Shown here piece after piece: positions 1 to 7,646 of a stretch of DNA of 12,516 nucleotides (within the stretch, counting starts at the first letter, position 1; each line of letters begins with the position of its first letter). The stretch spans positions 1-12,516 of the forward strand of contig JANQTK010000339.1 in the NCBI GenBank assembly GCA_030731695.1, given 5' to 3'. Source of the stretch: Polaribacter sp. (GTDB taxonomy: Bacteria; Bacteroidota; Bacteroidia; Flavobacteriales; Flavobacteriaceae). Under the pieces are notes generated by a model. It made no database searches and was not told the origin of the DNA. It was given only the letters and a program-made list of their open reading frames with translations. A program made the position numbers and the translations under genes.

Positions 1-1181
1 AATGACGATAGGTATTGTCAAACTTTTTAGGTACTAAATTTATTTCAGAATTTTCACCTAAAACTGCTTCAATGGCTGGTTTAACCAAATCTTCCATTTT
101 TAAAAACCATTGATCTGACAATCTTGGTTCGATAACGGCTTTGGTTCTTTCAGAGGTTCCAACTTTGTTTGTATGGATTTCTGTTTTTACTAAAAATCCT
201 TTTTCTTCCAATTCTATGGTAATTTCTTTTCGAACAACAAATCGATCTTTTCCTTGATAATGCAATCCGAAAGAATTTAAAGACGCATCCTCATTAAAAA
301 TATCAATTACTTCAAGTTGGTGTTTTTCACCTAATTTTTTATCATTTTCATCATGAGCAGGCGTAACCTTTAAACAACCAGTTCCAAACTCTACATCAAC
401 ATACTCATCTTCAATAATTGGAATAACTCTTCCACATAAAGGAACAATCGCTTTTTTTCCTTTTAAATGTATAAAGCGTTCATCATTTGGATTGATGCAA
501 ATGGCAGTGTCTCCAAAAATGGTTTCTGGTCTTGTAGTTGCAATAGTTAATGTATCTTCTGAGTCTTCAATTTGATATTGTAAATAGTATAAATTACCTT
601 GTTTTTCTTCATAAATTACCTCTTCATCAGACAAGGTAGTTTTTGCTTCAGGATCCCAATTTACCATTCTGTATCCTCTGTAAATCAATCCTTTATTGTA
701 TAAATCAACAAAAACTTTGATAACAGATTCTGACATTTCAGGATCCATTGTAAACGCAGTTCTATCCCAATCACAAGAAGCACCTAGCTTTTTTAATTGC
801 TCTAAAATAATACCTCCATATTCATTTTTCCATTCCCAAGCGTGTGCTAAAAATTCATCGCGAGTTAAATCGTTTTTATTGATTCCTTGCTCTTTCAACT
901 TTGCGACTACTTTTGCCTCAGTTGCAATGGATGCATGATCAGTACCTGGAACCCAACAAGCATTTTTTCCCAACAAACGTGCACGTCTTATCAATACATC
1001 TTGAATGGTATTGTTTAACATATGCCCCATATGCAAAACTCCTGTTACGTTTGGTGGAGGAATTACAATGGTGTAAGGCTCTCTTTCATCTGGAGTTGAA
1101 TGAAAATAATTATGTTGCATCCAATACGCATACCACTTATCCTCTACTTGGCTTGCATCATATTTTGATGGAATTGTCATA
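1..1181 (-). CDS. valS: Valyl-tRNA synthetase, N-terminal part (gene cut by window edge)
   Basis: This cytoplasmic class I aminoacyl-tRNA synthetase attaches valine to tRNA-Val and edits mischarged threonine. I translated the minus strand from an ATG at 1181-1179, which begins MTIPSKYDAS. The frame stays open for 393 codons to the left edge, against roughly 870-900 residues for the family, so only the 5' part is present. Visible marks are PPPNVTG at residues 41-47 followed by the HIGH-box variant HMGH (50-53), GTDHA (79-83), the valine-type WDPEAKT..LSDEE block, and TTRPET near residue 220 in the CP1 editing domain. The KMSKS loop and anticodon domain lie outside the window. The gene is divergent from the DUF1573 gene. 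Identification is very secure. Confidence 0.97.
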
Positions 1182-1210
1182 CTTTGGAATAATTTTTGAA
1201 ATATAGTCGA

Positions 1211-1218
1211 CAAAAATA
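1211..1218 (-). promoter_or_regulatory. Possible valS -7 promoter element
   Basis: On the minus strand this reads TATTTTTG, an exact match to the Bacteroidota -7 consensus TAnnTTTG, 29 bases before the valS ATG. I find no TTG at the expected -33 distance, so only half of the promoter is supported, and an 8-base match in AT-rich DNA is weak evidence. Confidence 0.35.
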
Positions 1219-1305
1219 CAATTATCTATTTTGTAGAAAAAAATTAGCGATTGATTTTTTAAAACAAATATTATTCTATAATTTTACATCAAACTTTTTA
1301 GATAT

Positions 1306-1707
1306 ATGAAAACACTACTTTCTTTCGCAGCAATTCTTTTTATCTCTTTTTCAATTCATTCACAAGAATTTAAATTCGAAAAAGAATTAATTGATTATGG
1401 AAAAATAGCTCTAAATTCAAATGGAGAACGTGTTTTTGTCTTCACAAATATTGGGACACAACCATTGATTATAACAAATATTCAATCTTCTTGTGGTTGT
1501 ACAGTGCCAAAAAAACCTGAAAAACCAATTATGCCAGGTGAAAAAGGAGAAATTAAAGTTTCTTATGACACCAAAAGAATGGGTGGTTTTTCAAAACAGA
1601 TTACAATTTTATCCAATGCAACTGAAGCAAGAAAAATTATCAGAATTAAAGGAATAGTAGAAGAAGCTGCTAGTTTAGAGAAAGAAAAAAGTATGCTTTC
1701 TAACTAA
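1306..1707 (+). CDS. Secreted DUF1573 domain protein
   Basis: This is a 133-residue protein with an N-terminal signal peptide: a Lys near the start, a hydrophobic run over about residues 4-16, and a probable cleavage near SIHSQ (16-20). A single DUF1573 domain follows, an Ig-like beta-sandwich common in exported Bacteroidota proteins. Its marks are DYGKI (30-34), FTNIGTQPL (46-54), the family hallmark SCGCT (62-66) and PGEKGEIKVSYD (77-88). The two cysteines of CGC could form a disulfide or bind a ligand outside the cytoplasm, but no biochemical role is established that I know of. A hydrophilic tail (about 118-133) ends the protein. It appears to be a single-gene unit that ends inside a palindromic terminator shared with the next gene. 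Confidence 0.9.
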   Translation: MKTLLSFAAILFISFSIHSQEFKFEKELIDYGKIALNSNGERVFVFTNIGTQPLIITNIQSSCGCTVPKKPEKPIMPGEKGEIKVSYDTKRMGGFSKQITILSNATEARKIIRIKGIVEEAASLEKEKSMLSN

Positions 1708-1733
1708 ATTAGTTTAGTTATATTTTTTGTTTT
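1701..1733 (+). terminator. Palindromic terminator between convergent genes
   Basis: A perfect 8-bp inverted repeat, TAACTAAA (1701-1708) and TTTAGTTA (1713-1720), surrounds the loop TTAG. It is followed on the plus strand by a T-rich run, TATTTTTTGTTTT. The stop codon of the DUF1573 gene (1705-1707) lies in the left arm and the stop of the minus-strand protease gene (1718-1720) in the right arm. The stem has only two G-C pairs, so it is weak. On the minus strand a T-rich run appears only about 10 bases past the stem, so plus-strand use is more likely. Confidence 0.55.
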
Positions 1734-3058
1734 AAAAAGAATTCGAATTTTAGTTTTTCATCCTTTCTTCTAACCGTTAATTTGATTTTTTTTTCATCCT
1801 TTTCTTGGAATTTTTCAATGATTTTTTCCAAAGAAAGTTCATAAGCTTGAATTGCATTTATACTTAAAATAACATCATCTTTTTTCAATCCTGCATGATA
1901 AGCTGGAGAGTTTAAAACAACACTTTTAATGATAAAAGAAGGTTTAAATTTATAGGAAAAGTTAGTAACAAAACTAACTGTATTATTGGATTCAGTTTTT
2001 TGATTATAACTATCTGTAAAGGTTTTTGTTTCCGCTTCTTTAACTAATTGTTTGCCATTGTATACTACCTCTAAACCACTCATATTATAGTTGAAATCTC
2101 TTGAGAAATTACTGTTCTTTTTCAACATCATTAGTTTCTTTGGATAATCAATCCAAACAGTAAATCTTTTCAAAATTTCTGAGCCAAGACTTCCATTTCT
2201 CTCTTTAAAAATTTTAGCATTGATTGTCGTCACAGAATCTAAAAAAGAAACTGTTGGTTTTGGAATTTCGAAAAATTTTAATTGCAAAGCAGGAATTCTA
2301 CTCCTGTTTCCATATATAGTTCCGCTTAATCCTTCACCCAAAATATCATTAAAAAAATTGAACGGAGTTTTGATGTTGTCCTTAGAATTTTCAAACAACC
2401 ATAATGCATCACTTCCGCCAGAATCAATCAACAAATTGACGTCAGTAAAAATTCTTTTAATAGTATCTAATTGGACTTTTGCTTCTATAAAAGGTTTTCC
2501 CCTTATGACTTTTATTGGCAAAATAGCACATTTTTTACATTTTTTGAATTCAAAGTTTTTTGATTGATAGAAATCAATTTTTTTAGTTACATAATTGATT
2601 TTAATTGCGAAATCTTTCAACAAATTGTGACCAATAATTCCATGAATTGTCACTCCCATTTTGCCAGATAAATCAAAATAATCTCGTAATATGACATAAA
2701 TTGTTTCATTTTCACTTTGAATATTTTGCAAAGAAATGGTGTTTTTTTGAGACAAAATCGCCTCAATAGCATTTCCTTTTCCAAGTCCTTGCAAAGTTAT
2801 CTTTTCAACGTTTTTCAATCCGATACTATCATTATCGGAAATATTGAATAAAATGGTTTTATTAGAACCTGTATCTAAAACAAAAGAAAGTTCTTTATTG
2901 TTGATTTTTAAAGGAATAACAATTAAATTATTGATCAATTTGAAATCAACTCGAACTTTATTTTTAGTTTGATTTAAAAAACGGAATCCTTCTTGTGCTC
3001 TAAAATTTAAAGACAATAGACATAAAAAAATCAAAAGAAAACAATTCTTAATTTTCAA
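1718..3058 (-). CDS. Secreted retropepsin-like aspartyl protease with C-terminal PDZ domain
   Basis: This 446-residue protein starts with a signal peptide (about 1-22, ending near NFRAQ), so it should act outside the cytoplasm. Two aspartyl-protease-like halves follow. The first has FVLDTGSNKT with DTG at 62-64, closed by GIIGHNLLKDF (140-150). The second has LLIDSGGSD with DSG at 212-214, closed by GSLGSEILKRF (289-299). The matching D(T/S)G...G-x(4-5)-L pattern suggests internal duplication, as in two-domain pepsin-type enzymes. A PDZ domain covers roughly 370-440 (SPAYHAGLKKDDVILSING-like region) and may bind substrate C-termini. The start codon is TTG: an in-frame TAA lies 21 bases upstream and the next Met is far downstream, past the first DTG. 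Substrate is unknown. The gene is divergent from the aminotransferase across 157 bases. Confidence 0.85.
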   Translation of the reverse strand: MKIKNCFLLIFLCLLSLNFRAQEGFRFLNQTKNKVRVDFKLINNLIVIPLKINNKELSFVLDTGSNKTILFNISDNDSIGLKNVEKITLQGLGKGNAIEAILSQKNTISLQNIQSENETIYVILRDYFDLSGKMGVTIHGIIGHNLLKDFAIKINYVTKKIDFYQSKNFEFKKCKKCAILPIKVIRGKPFIEAKVQLDTIKRIFTDVNLLIDSGGSDALWLFENSKDNIKTPFNFFNDILGEGLSGTIYGNRSRIPALQLKFFEIPKPTVSFLDSVTTINAKIFKERNGSLGSEILKRFTVWIDYPKKLMMLKKNSNFSRDFNYNMSGLEVVYNGKQLVKEAETKTFTDSYNQKTESNNTVSFVTNFSYKFKPSFIIKSVVLNSPAYHAGLKKDDVILSINAIQAYELSLEKIIEKFQEKDEKKIKLTVRRKDEKLKFEFFLKQKI

Positions 3059-3162
3059 AAAATAAGTGTTTTATAAATGGAGAATGAAAATACAAATAAA
3101 GTATTTGTGAAACTATTTTTTTGCAAATAATTAACCTTTAAAGAAATTGCATTAAAAAGTTC

Positions 3163-3200
3163 TTTGTAAACATATATTTTGCAAATTTGCACATTCAAAA
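3163..3200 (+). promoter_or_regulatory. Promoter-like region of the aminotransferase-murB unit, with 12-bp palindrome
   Basis: TTTG at 3163-3166 and CAAATTTG at 3182-3189 (7 of 8 matches to TAnnTTTG) resemble Bacteroidota -33 and -7 elements, though their 15-base gap is short of the usual 17-23. The -7-like element sits inside a perfect 12-bp palindrome, TGCAAATTTGCA (3180-3191). The block AAATTTGCACATTCAAAA (3183-3200) recurs with one mismatch upstream of lipA at 9435-9452. Confidence 0.4.
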
Positions 3201-3215
3201 ACCAAAAATACAATT

Positions 3216-4406
3216 ATGCCTTCTATCTCAAAAAAAGGACATGAAATGCCAGAATCTCCTATCAGGAAATTGGCTCCTTATGCTGAAAAAGCTTACGAAC
3301 AAGGCAAAAAAGTGTTCCATCTAAATATTGGTCAACCAGATATTAAAACTCCGGAAATCGCATTAAATGCAATAAGAAATCATTCTATTGATATTCTTGC
3401 GTATTCTAGTTCAAATGGCTCTGATCAATACAGAACTAAAATCGCAAAATATTACAGTAAACATGATATTAATGTTCATCATAATGAAATTATTGTAACA
3501 ACAGGTGGTTCTGAAGCATTGCTTTTTGCTTTTGGAAGTGTGATGGATACAGATGATGAAGTTATTATTCCTGAACCATTTTATGCGAATTTTAATGGAT
3601 TTTCGGCAGCTTCTGGCGCAAAAATTGTTCCTGTAATTTCAAAAATTGAAGATAATTTTTCATTACCTCCAATTGAAGAGTTTGAAAAACTAATTACTTC
3701 AAAAACAAAAGCAATTTTAATTTGCAATCCTGGAAATCCAACAGGATATTTATATAGTAAAGAAGAAATACAAAAACTTGCTAAAATTGTTATCAAACAC
3801 GACTTATTTTTGATTGCTGATGAAGTTTACAGAGAATTTGTGTATGATGGAAATGAACATTATTCTATTTTACAAGAACCCAATTTATCAAATAACGCAA
3901 TTGTTATTGACTCAGTGTCAAAAAGATACAGTATGTGTGGTGCACGAATTGGTTGTTTGGTTTCAAAAAATAAAGAGGTTATAAAAACGGCTTTAAAATA
4001 TGCGCAAACAAGATTGAGTCCACCAACTTTAGCGCAAATTGCTTGTGAGGCTGCGTTAGATACTCCTCAATCATATTTTGATGATGTGATTGCAGAATAC
4101 GCAAAAAGAAGAACTATTTTAATTGAAGGACTACAAAAAATTAACGGTGTAAAAGTTACAAAACCAAAAGGTGCTTTTTACTGTATTGTTGAATTGCCAG
4201 TTAAAAATGCTGAAGTTTTTGCTCAATGGTTGTTAGAAGCTTTTGATGTGAATGGCGAAACAATTATGGTTGCTCCAGCTGCAGGATTTTATTCAACGCC
4301 AAATGTTGGTATCAATCAGATACGACTTGCCTATGTTTTAAACGAGGAAAGTTTGAGAAAATCAATTGTTATTTTAGAAGAAGCTTTAAAAATTTATAAA
4401 GATTAA
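3216..4406 (+). CDS. PLP-dependent class I/II aminotransferase, aspartate-aminotransferase-like
   Basis: This 396-residue cytoplasmic enzyme of fold type I should transfer an amino group between an amino acid and a 2-oxo acid using pyridoxal phosphate. Motifs appear in family order: GGSEA (97-101) for the cofactor phosphate, NPGNPTG (171-177), ADEVY (201-205) with Asp202 facing the pyridine nitrogen, SVSKRYSMCGARIG with the Schiff-base Lys236, and a C-terminal carboxylate-binding Arg370 in NQIRLAY. The order and length fit the subgroup of aspartate aminotransferases found in many bacteria. Substrate specificity within the subgroup (aspartate, aromatic or others) cannot be read from the sequence. 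The ATG at 3216 follows the promoter-like block closely. The murB start codon follows directly after the stop, implying co-transcription. Confidence 0.93.
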   Translation: MPSISKKGHEMPESPIRKLAPYAEKAYEQGKKVFHLNIGQPDIKTPEIALNAIRNHSIDILAYSSSNGSDQYRTKIAKYYSKHDINVHHNEIIVTTGGSEALLFAFGSVMDTDDEVIIPEPFYANFNGFSAASGAKIVPVISKIEDNFSLPPIEEFEKLITSKTKAILICNPGNPTGYLYSKEEIQKLAKIVIKHDLFLIADEVYREFVYDGNEHYSILQEPNLSNNAIVIDSVSKRYSMCGARIGCLVSKNKEVIKTALKYAQTRLSPPTLAQIACEAALDTPQSYFDDVIAEYAKRRTILIEGLQKINGVKVTKPKGAFYCIVELPVKNAEVFAQWLLEAFDVNGETIMVAPAAGFYSTPNVGINQIRLAYVLNEESLRKSIVILEEALKIYKD

Positions 4407-5417
4407 TTGACTATTTTAGAAAACATATCGCTCAAAAATTACAATACGTTTGGTATTGATGTAAATGCAAAACGTTTTATTACGATCAATTCTGTTGATG
4501 ATTTACAACAACTTTTATCTGAAGAAAAAGACTTGTTTTTAATCTCTGGAGGAAGCAATATGTTGCTTACAAAAGATATTGAAAAATTGGTAACTCATAT
4601 CAACATCAAAGGAATTTCGATTGAAAATGAAGATGACAATTTTATTGAAGTTACTGCAAATGCTGGAGAAAATTGGCACGAATTTGTACTTTGGAGCGTA
4701 GAAAATAATTATGGAGGATTAGAAAACTTATCTTTAATTCCTGGCAATATAGGCACTTGTCCAATTCAAAACATTGGCGCTTATGGAGTTGAAGTAAAAG
4801 ACACCATTACAAAAGTAATAGCTTTAGAAATTGAAACTAGTGAATTACATACTTTTTCAAATCAAGAATGTAACTTTGATTATAGAAATTCTATTTTTAA
4901 AAATGAGGTAAAAGACCAGTTTATCATCATTTCAGTTTCATTTAAATTATCAAAAAAGAACCATACTTTTCATACTTCCTATGGTGCAATTGAAACTGAA
5001 CTAGCATCAAAAAACATCAAAAATCCAACTTTAAAAGAGATTTCTGATGCTGTAATTGCTATCAGAAAATCAAAATTACCAGATCCAAAAAAATTGGGAA
5101 ATAGTGGTAGTTTTTTTAAAAATCCTGTGATTTCTGTTGCTCTTTTTGAAAAATTAATTGTAGAATTTCCAACAATTCCGAGTTATAAAATATCAGAAAC
5201 TGAACTAAAAATTCCTGCTGGATGGCTCATTGAACAAGCTGGTTTTAAAGGAAAACGTTTTGGAAATTGTGGTGTTCATGAAAAACAGGCATTGGTTTTA
5301 GTGAATTATGGAAATGCTTCTGGAGAAGAAATAGTTGAATTAGCACAAAAAATTCAAGAAACTATTTTAAATACATTTGGTATTTCTTTAGAAATTGAAG
5401 TAAATGTAGTTACATAA
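4407..5417 (+). CDS. murB: UDP-N-acetylenolpyruvoylglucosamine reductase (MurB, type I)
   Basis: MurB is a cytoplasmic FAD enzyme that reduces enolpyruvyl-UDP-GlcNAc to UDP-MurNAc with NADPH, the second committed step of peptidoglycan synthesis. The 336 residues carry NYNTFGID at the N-terminus, the FAD-binding blocks ISGGSNMLL (46-54) and IPGNIGTCPIQNIGAYG (111-127), DYRNS (158-162), the active-site block GNSGSFFKNP (231-240) with the proton-donor Ser at 235, and PAGWLIEQAGFKG (270-282). The YRxS and GSFFKNP blocks and the length near 340 place it in the E. coli-like type. Start choice: a TTG at 4407, immediately after the TAA of the aminotransferase gene. No ATG exists nearby, and the TTG gives the expected family N-terminus. 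Tight coupling suggests translational linkage with the upstream gene. Confidence 0.96.
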   Translation: MTILENISLKNYNTFGIDVNAKRFITINSVDDLQQLLSEEKDLFLISGGSNMLLTKDIEKLVTHINIKGISIENEDDNFIEVTANAGENWHEFVLWSVENNYGGLENLSLIPGNIGTCPIQNIGAYGVEVKDTITKVIALEIETSELHTFSNQECNFDYRNSIFKNEVKDQFIIISVSFKLSKKNHTFHTSYGAIETELASKNIKNPTLKEISDAVIAIRKSKLPDPKKLGNSGSFFKNPVISVALFEKLIVEFPTIPSYKISETELKIPAGWLIEQAGFKGKRFGNCGVHEKQALVLVNYGNASGEEIVELAQKIQETILNTFGISLEIEVNVVT

Positions 5418-5450
5418 AAAAAGTCCCATCAAAAAAATGAGACTTTTTTT
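5416..5450. terminator. Bidirectional intrinsic terminator between murB and aqpZ
   Basis: An A7 run, GTCCCAT (5423-5429), a short A-rich loop, ATGAGAC (5437-5443) and a T7 run form a hairpin flanked by A and T tracts, so it can work in both directions. The single non-pairing position is C-A on the plus strand but becomes a G-U wobble on the minus strand. The hairpin should therefore be stronger for the aqpZ transcript. It begins in the murB stop codon and lies 57 bases past the aqpZ stop. Confidence 0.8.
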
Positions 5451-5506
5451 GAAAGATTTTTATTATATTAAAATACCTGGTTTTTGACTATTAAATTATG
5501 TTTAAT

Positions 5507-6193
5507 TTATTCTTTATCAAAAAAAGCTTTGTGTATTAAACCAGCTATAATTGCACCAGCGATTGGCGCTACCCAAAATAACCATGATTGTGTTAAATAT
5601 TCTCCTCCAGCAAATATTGCTTGACTCATAGAACGCGCAGGATTTACGGATGTATTTGTAATTGGAATACTAATTAAATGAATTAGTGTTAAACCCAAAC
5701 CTATAGCAATGGGCGCAAATCCTTTTGGAGCTCTTTCATTTGTGCTACCTAAAATGATTAATAAAAAGAACATAGTTAATAAAAACTCGGCTATAAAAGC
5801 AGATTTCATAGAGTATTTATCAGGAGATAATTCTCCATAACCATTTGCTGCAAAACCGCCTATAGTTTCAAAACCTGATTTACCAGAAATAAGCACATAC
5901 AATGCAGCTGCTGCTAAAATTGCACCAACTAATTGCGAAAGAATGTAAGGAACAAGTTCTTTAGCAGAAAACTTACCTCCTGCCCATAAACCAAAAGAAA
6001 CAGCAGGATTAAAATGTCCCCCAGAAATATGCCCAACTGCAAACGCCATCGTTAAAACAGTTAATCCAAATGCCAGAGAAACCCCAACAAAACCAATTCC
6101 TAGTTCAGGATATCCAGCTGCGAAAATTGCGCTACCACATCCTCCGAAGACTAACCAAAAAGTCCCGAATAATTCAGCAAAATATTTTTTCAT
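5507..6193 (-). CDS. aqpZ: Aquaporin Z-type water channel
   Basis: This 228-residue inner-membrane protein of the MIP family should form a tetrameric water channel. Six hydrophobic segments are visible, plus the two half-helices carrying NPA: HFNPAVS (NPA at 62-64) and SVNPARS (NPA at 184-186). By alignment to E. coli AqpZ around the two NPA boxes, the selectivity filter reads Phe42, His172, Thr181 and Arg187. This is the F/H/T/R set of water-selective channels rather than the wider glycerol filter. Length matches the family (about 230). The ATG at 6193 starts the typical MKKYFAELFGTF. It is a single-gene unit divergent from the 67-residue protein; a weak -7-like TAAATTTT lies on the minus strand at 6253-6246. 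Confidence 0.96.
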   Translation of the reverse strand: MKKYFAELFGTFWLVFGGCGSAIFAAGYPELGIGFVGVSLAFGLTVLTMAFAVGHISGGHFNPAVSFGLWAGGKFSAKELVPYILSQLVGAILAAAALYVLISGKSGFETIGGFAANGYGELSPDKYSMKSAFIAEFLLTMFFLLIILGSTNERAPKGFAPIAIGLGLTLIHLISIPITNTSVNPARSMSQAIFAGGEYLTQSWLFWVAPIAGAIIAGLIHKAFFDKE

Positions 6194-6301
6194 AATGTAA
6201 AAGTTTTAATTAATTGATACTTAGTTAATAACGCTAAAATATGATAAAATTTACAATATAAAAAATACCTGTCAATTTTTTTTAAGAACCGCTAGAAACT
6301 G

Positions 6302-6309
6302 TATCTTTG
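6302..6309 (+). promoter_or_regulatory. -7 promoter element of the 6327-9421 gene run
   Basis: TATCTTTG is an exact match to TAnnTTTG, 17 bases before the ATG at 6327, so the predicted leader is only about 10 bases long. The -33 region has a T run (6276-6283) but no TTG. It is the only exact -7 match I see ahead of the tightly spaced genes 6327-9421, so it may drive all four. Confidence 0.45.
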
Positions 6310-6326
6310 CTCTATAATTATTTCTC

Positions 6327-6530
6327 ATGAAACTATTATTACTTACTTTAGGTTTATTAGGTTTAGGTGTTGCAGGAATTGCCATTAAAATTTGGGCAAA
6401 AAAAGATGGTAAATTTGCAGGAACTTGCGCAAGTCAAAATCCGATGTTGAACAAAGAAGGTGTTGCTTGTGGTTTTTGTGGAAAAATGCCAGATGAGTTT
6501 GAAAATTGTAGCGAACCTCAACACAAATAA
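6327..6530 (+). CDS. Small membrane-anchored four-cysteine protein
   Basis: This 67-residue protein has a hydrophobic N-terminal helix (about 2-23), too long and too uncleaved-looking for a clear signal peptide and so probably an anchor. A short soluble part follows with four cysteines: Cys34 (FAGTC), Cys48 and Cys51 (CGFC), and Cys61 (ENCSEP). The Cx13CxxCx9C arrangement could bind zinc or an iron-sulfur cluster, or form disulfides if exported. From memory, similar short proteins are common in Flavobacteriaceae under the label 'membrane or secreted protein', with no known function. The next gene starts 15 bases after its stop, so the two are probably co-transcribed. Confidence 0.8.
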   Translation: MKLLLLTLGLLGLGVAGIAIKIWAKKDGKFAGTCASQNPMLNKEGVACGFCGKMPDEFENCSEPQHK

Positions 6531-6545
6531 TCCAATCTTTTACAA

Positions 6546-7646
6546 ATGATTTTAACTGTAGTTTTCTACATTTTTGTTGCGTTTACCGCAATTCAAATCG
6601 TTTATTATTTCATTTTTACATCCGTATTTTTCTCAAAAAAAGGAACAAAAAAACAAGCTACATTTCCTGTTTCAGTAATTATTTTCGTAAAAAATAATGC
6701 CGAAAATCTCACAAATTTTCTTCCCTCAATTTTATCACAACAATATCCAACTTTTGAATTGGTTTTGATTGATAACAATTCATCAGACAATACTGAAGAT
6801 GTAATCAATTCATTTGCATCAAATCATGCTAATATCAAACTTGTAAGCGTAGAAAATAACGAAGCTTTTTGGGGAAGTAAAAAATATGCTTTAACACTCG
6901 GAATTAAAGCTGCAAAATATGAGCATTTACTTTTTATAGAACCTAATTGCAAACCTATTTCAGAATTTTGGATATCAGAAATGAGTCAAGAATTTTCGGG
7001 TGAAAAATCAATAATTTTAGGATATTCAACTTTTAAAAATGAGAAAAAAATCCCTAATTTTTTAATCCGATTTTATCACTTTATTGTTGCACTTCAATAC
7101 TTAAATTTTGCGAAGTTAGGCATCCCTTTTATGGCAGATGGCAAAAATTTAGCTTATAAAAAAGCTGATTTTTATCGTGCAAAAGGATATATAAATCATA
7201 TGAAACAAGAATTAGGCGAAGATGATTTATTCATACAAGATGCTGCAAATGAATCAAATACTACATTTTGCATTCAAAAAAATAGTTTTACAGAAAGTAT
7301 TATTTCATACTCATTTTCTAATTGGTTTTTCAATCAACGGAAAAAAGTTTTTTTAAAAAAAAGGTATCAACCAAAACATCGTTTTTTAATAGGATTATTC
7401 AGCTTTTCGAAGTTCTTTTTTTATACGTTAGGAATCCTTTTATTATTCTTTTATCCATTTCAAACTATTCTTATACTTTTTGGAATTTATTTTTTAGTTC
7501 AGTTTATTGTCATTGGAATTGCATCAAAAAGATTGGAAGAAAAAAATCTGATATTCTTTCTGCCTTTTTTAGACATTAGTTTTTTATTGATTCAAATTAG
7601 TATCTTTATTGCTAATTTGACGTCAAAACCAACTCATTGGAAATAG
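6546..7646 (+). CDS. Family 2-like membrane glycosyltransferase
   Basis: This is a 366-residue membrane protein. One helix (about 3-28) precedes a GT-A glycosyltransferase domain (about 41-270), and C-terminal hydrophobic segments follow (about 281-303, 305-327, 336-358). The domain shows VSVIIFVKN (42-50), SQQYPTFELVLIDNNSSD (64-81) with the nucleotide-binding Asp76, GKNLAYKKADF (199-209), GEDDLFIQD (224-232) carrying the likely catalytic acid, and QRKKV (264-268) in the place of the QxxRW-type motif. The position of the metal-binding DxD reads IEPNCKP (131-137), so the usual aspartates are replaced by Glu132 and Asn134. It probably transfers a sugar from a nucleotide donor to a lipid or envelope glycan; donor and acceptor are unknown. 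It overlaps the sigma factor gene by 10 bases. Confidence 0.85.
   Translation: MILTVVFYIFVAFTAIQIVYYFIFTSVFFSKKGTKKQATFPVSVIIFVKNNAENLTNFLPSILSQQYPTFELVLIDNNSSDNTEDVINSFASNHANIKLVSVENNEAFWGSKKYALTLGIKAAKYEHLLFIEPNCKPISEFWISEMSQEFSGEKSIILGYSTFKNEKKIPNFLIRFYHFIVALQYLNFAKLGIPFMADGKNLAYKKADFYRAKGYINHMKQELGEDDLFIQDAANESNTTFCIQKNSFTESIISYSFSNWFFNQRKKVFLKKRYQPKHRFLIGLFSFSKFFFYTLGILLLFFYPFQTILILFGIYFLVQFIVIGIASKRLEEKNLIFFLPFLDISFLLIQISIFIANLTSKPTHWK

Noticed and set aside
696..1206. Two plus-strand open frames (80 and 101 codons)
   Set aside because: They lie antisense to the well-supported valS coding sequence and have no recognisable domain.
1251..1286. TTG and TAATTTTA as a promoter for the DUF1573 gene
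   Set aside because: The gap is 25 bases and the -7 element lacks its final G; too weak to annotate.
2220..2567. Plus-strand open frame of 115 codons
   Set aside because: Antisense to the aspartyl protease gene across its second DSG half; no family resemblance.
7322..7579. 85-codon alternative frame within the glycosyltransferase gene
   Set aside because: A shadow of the transmembrane-coding region in another frame; no independent support.
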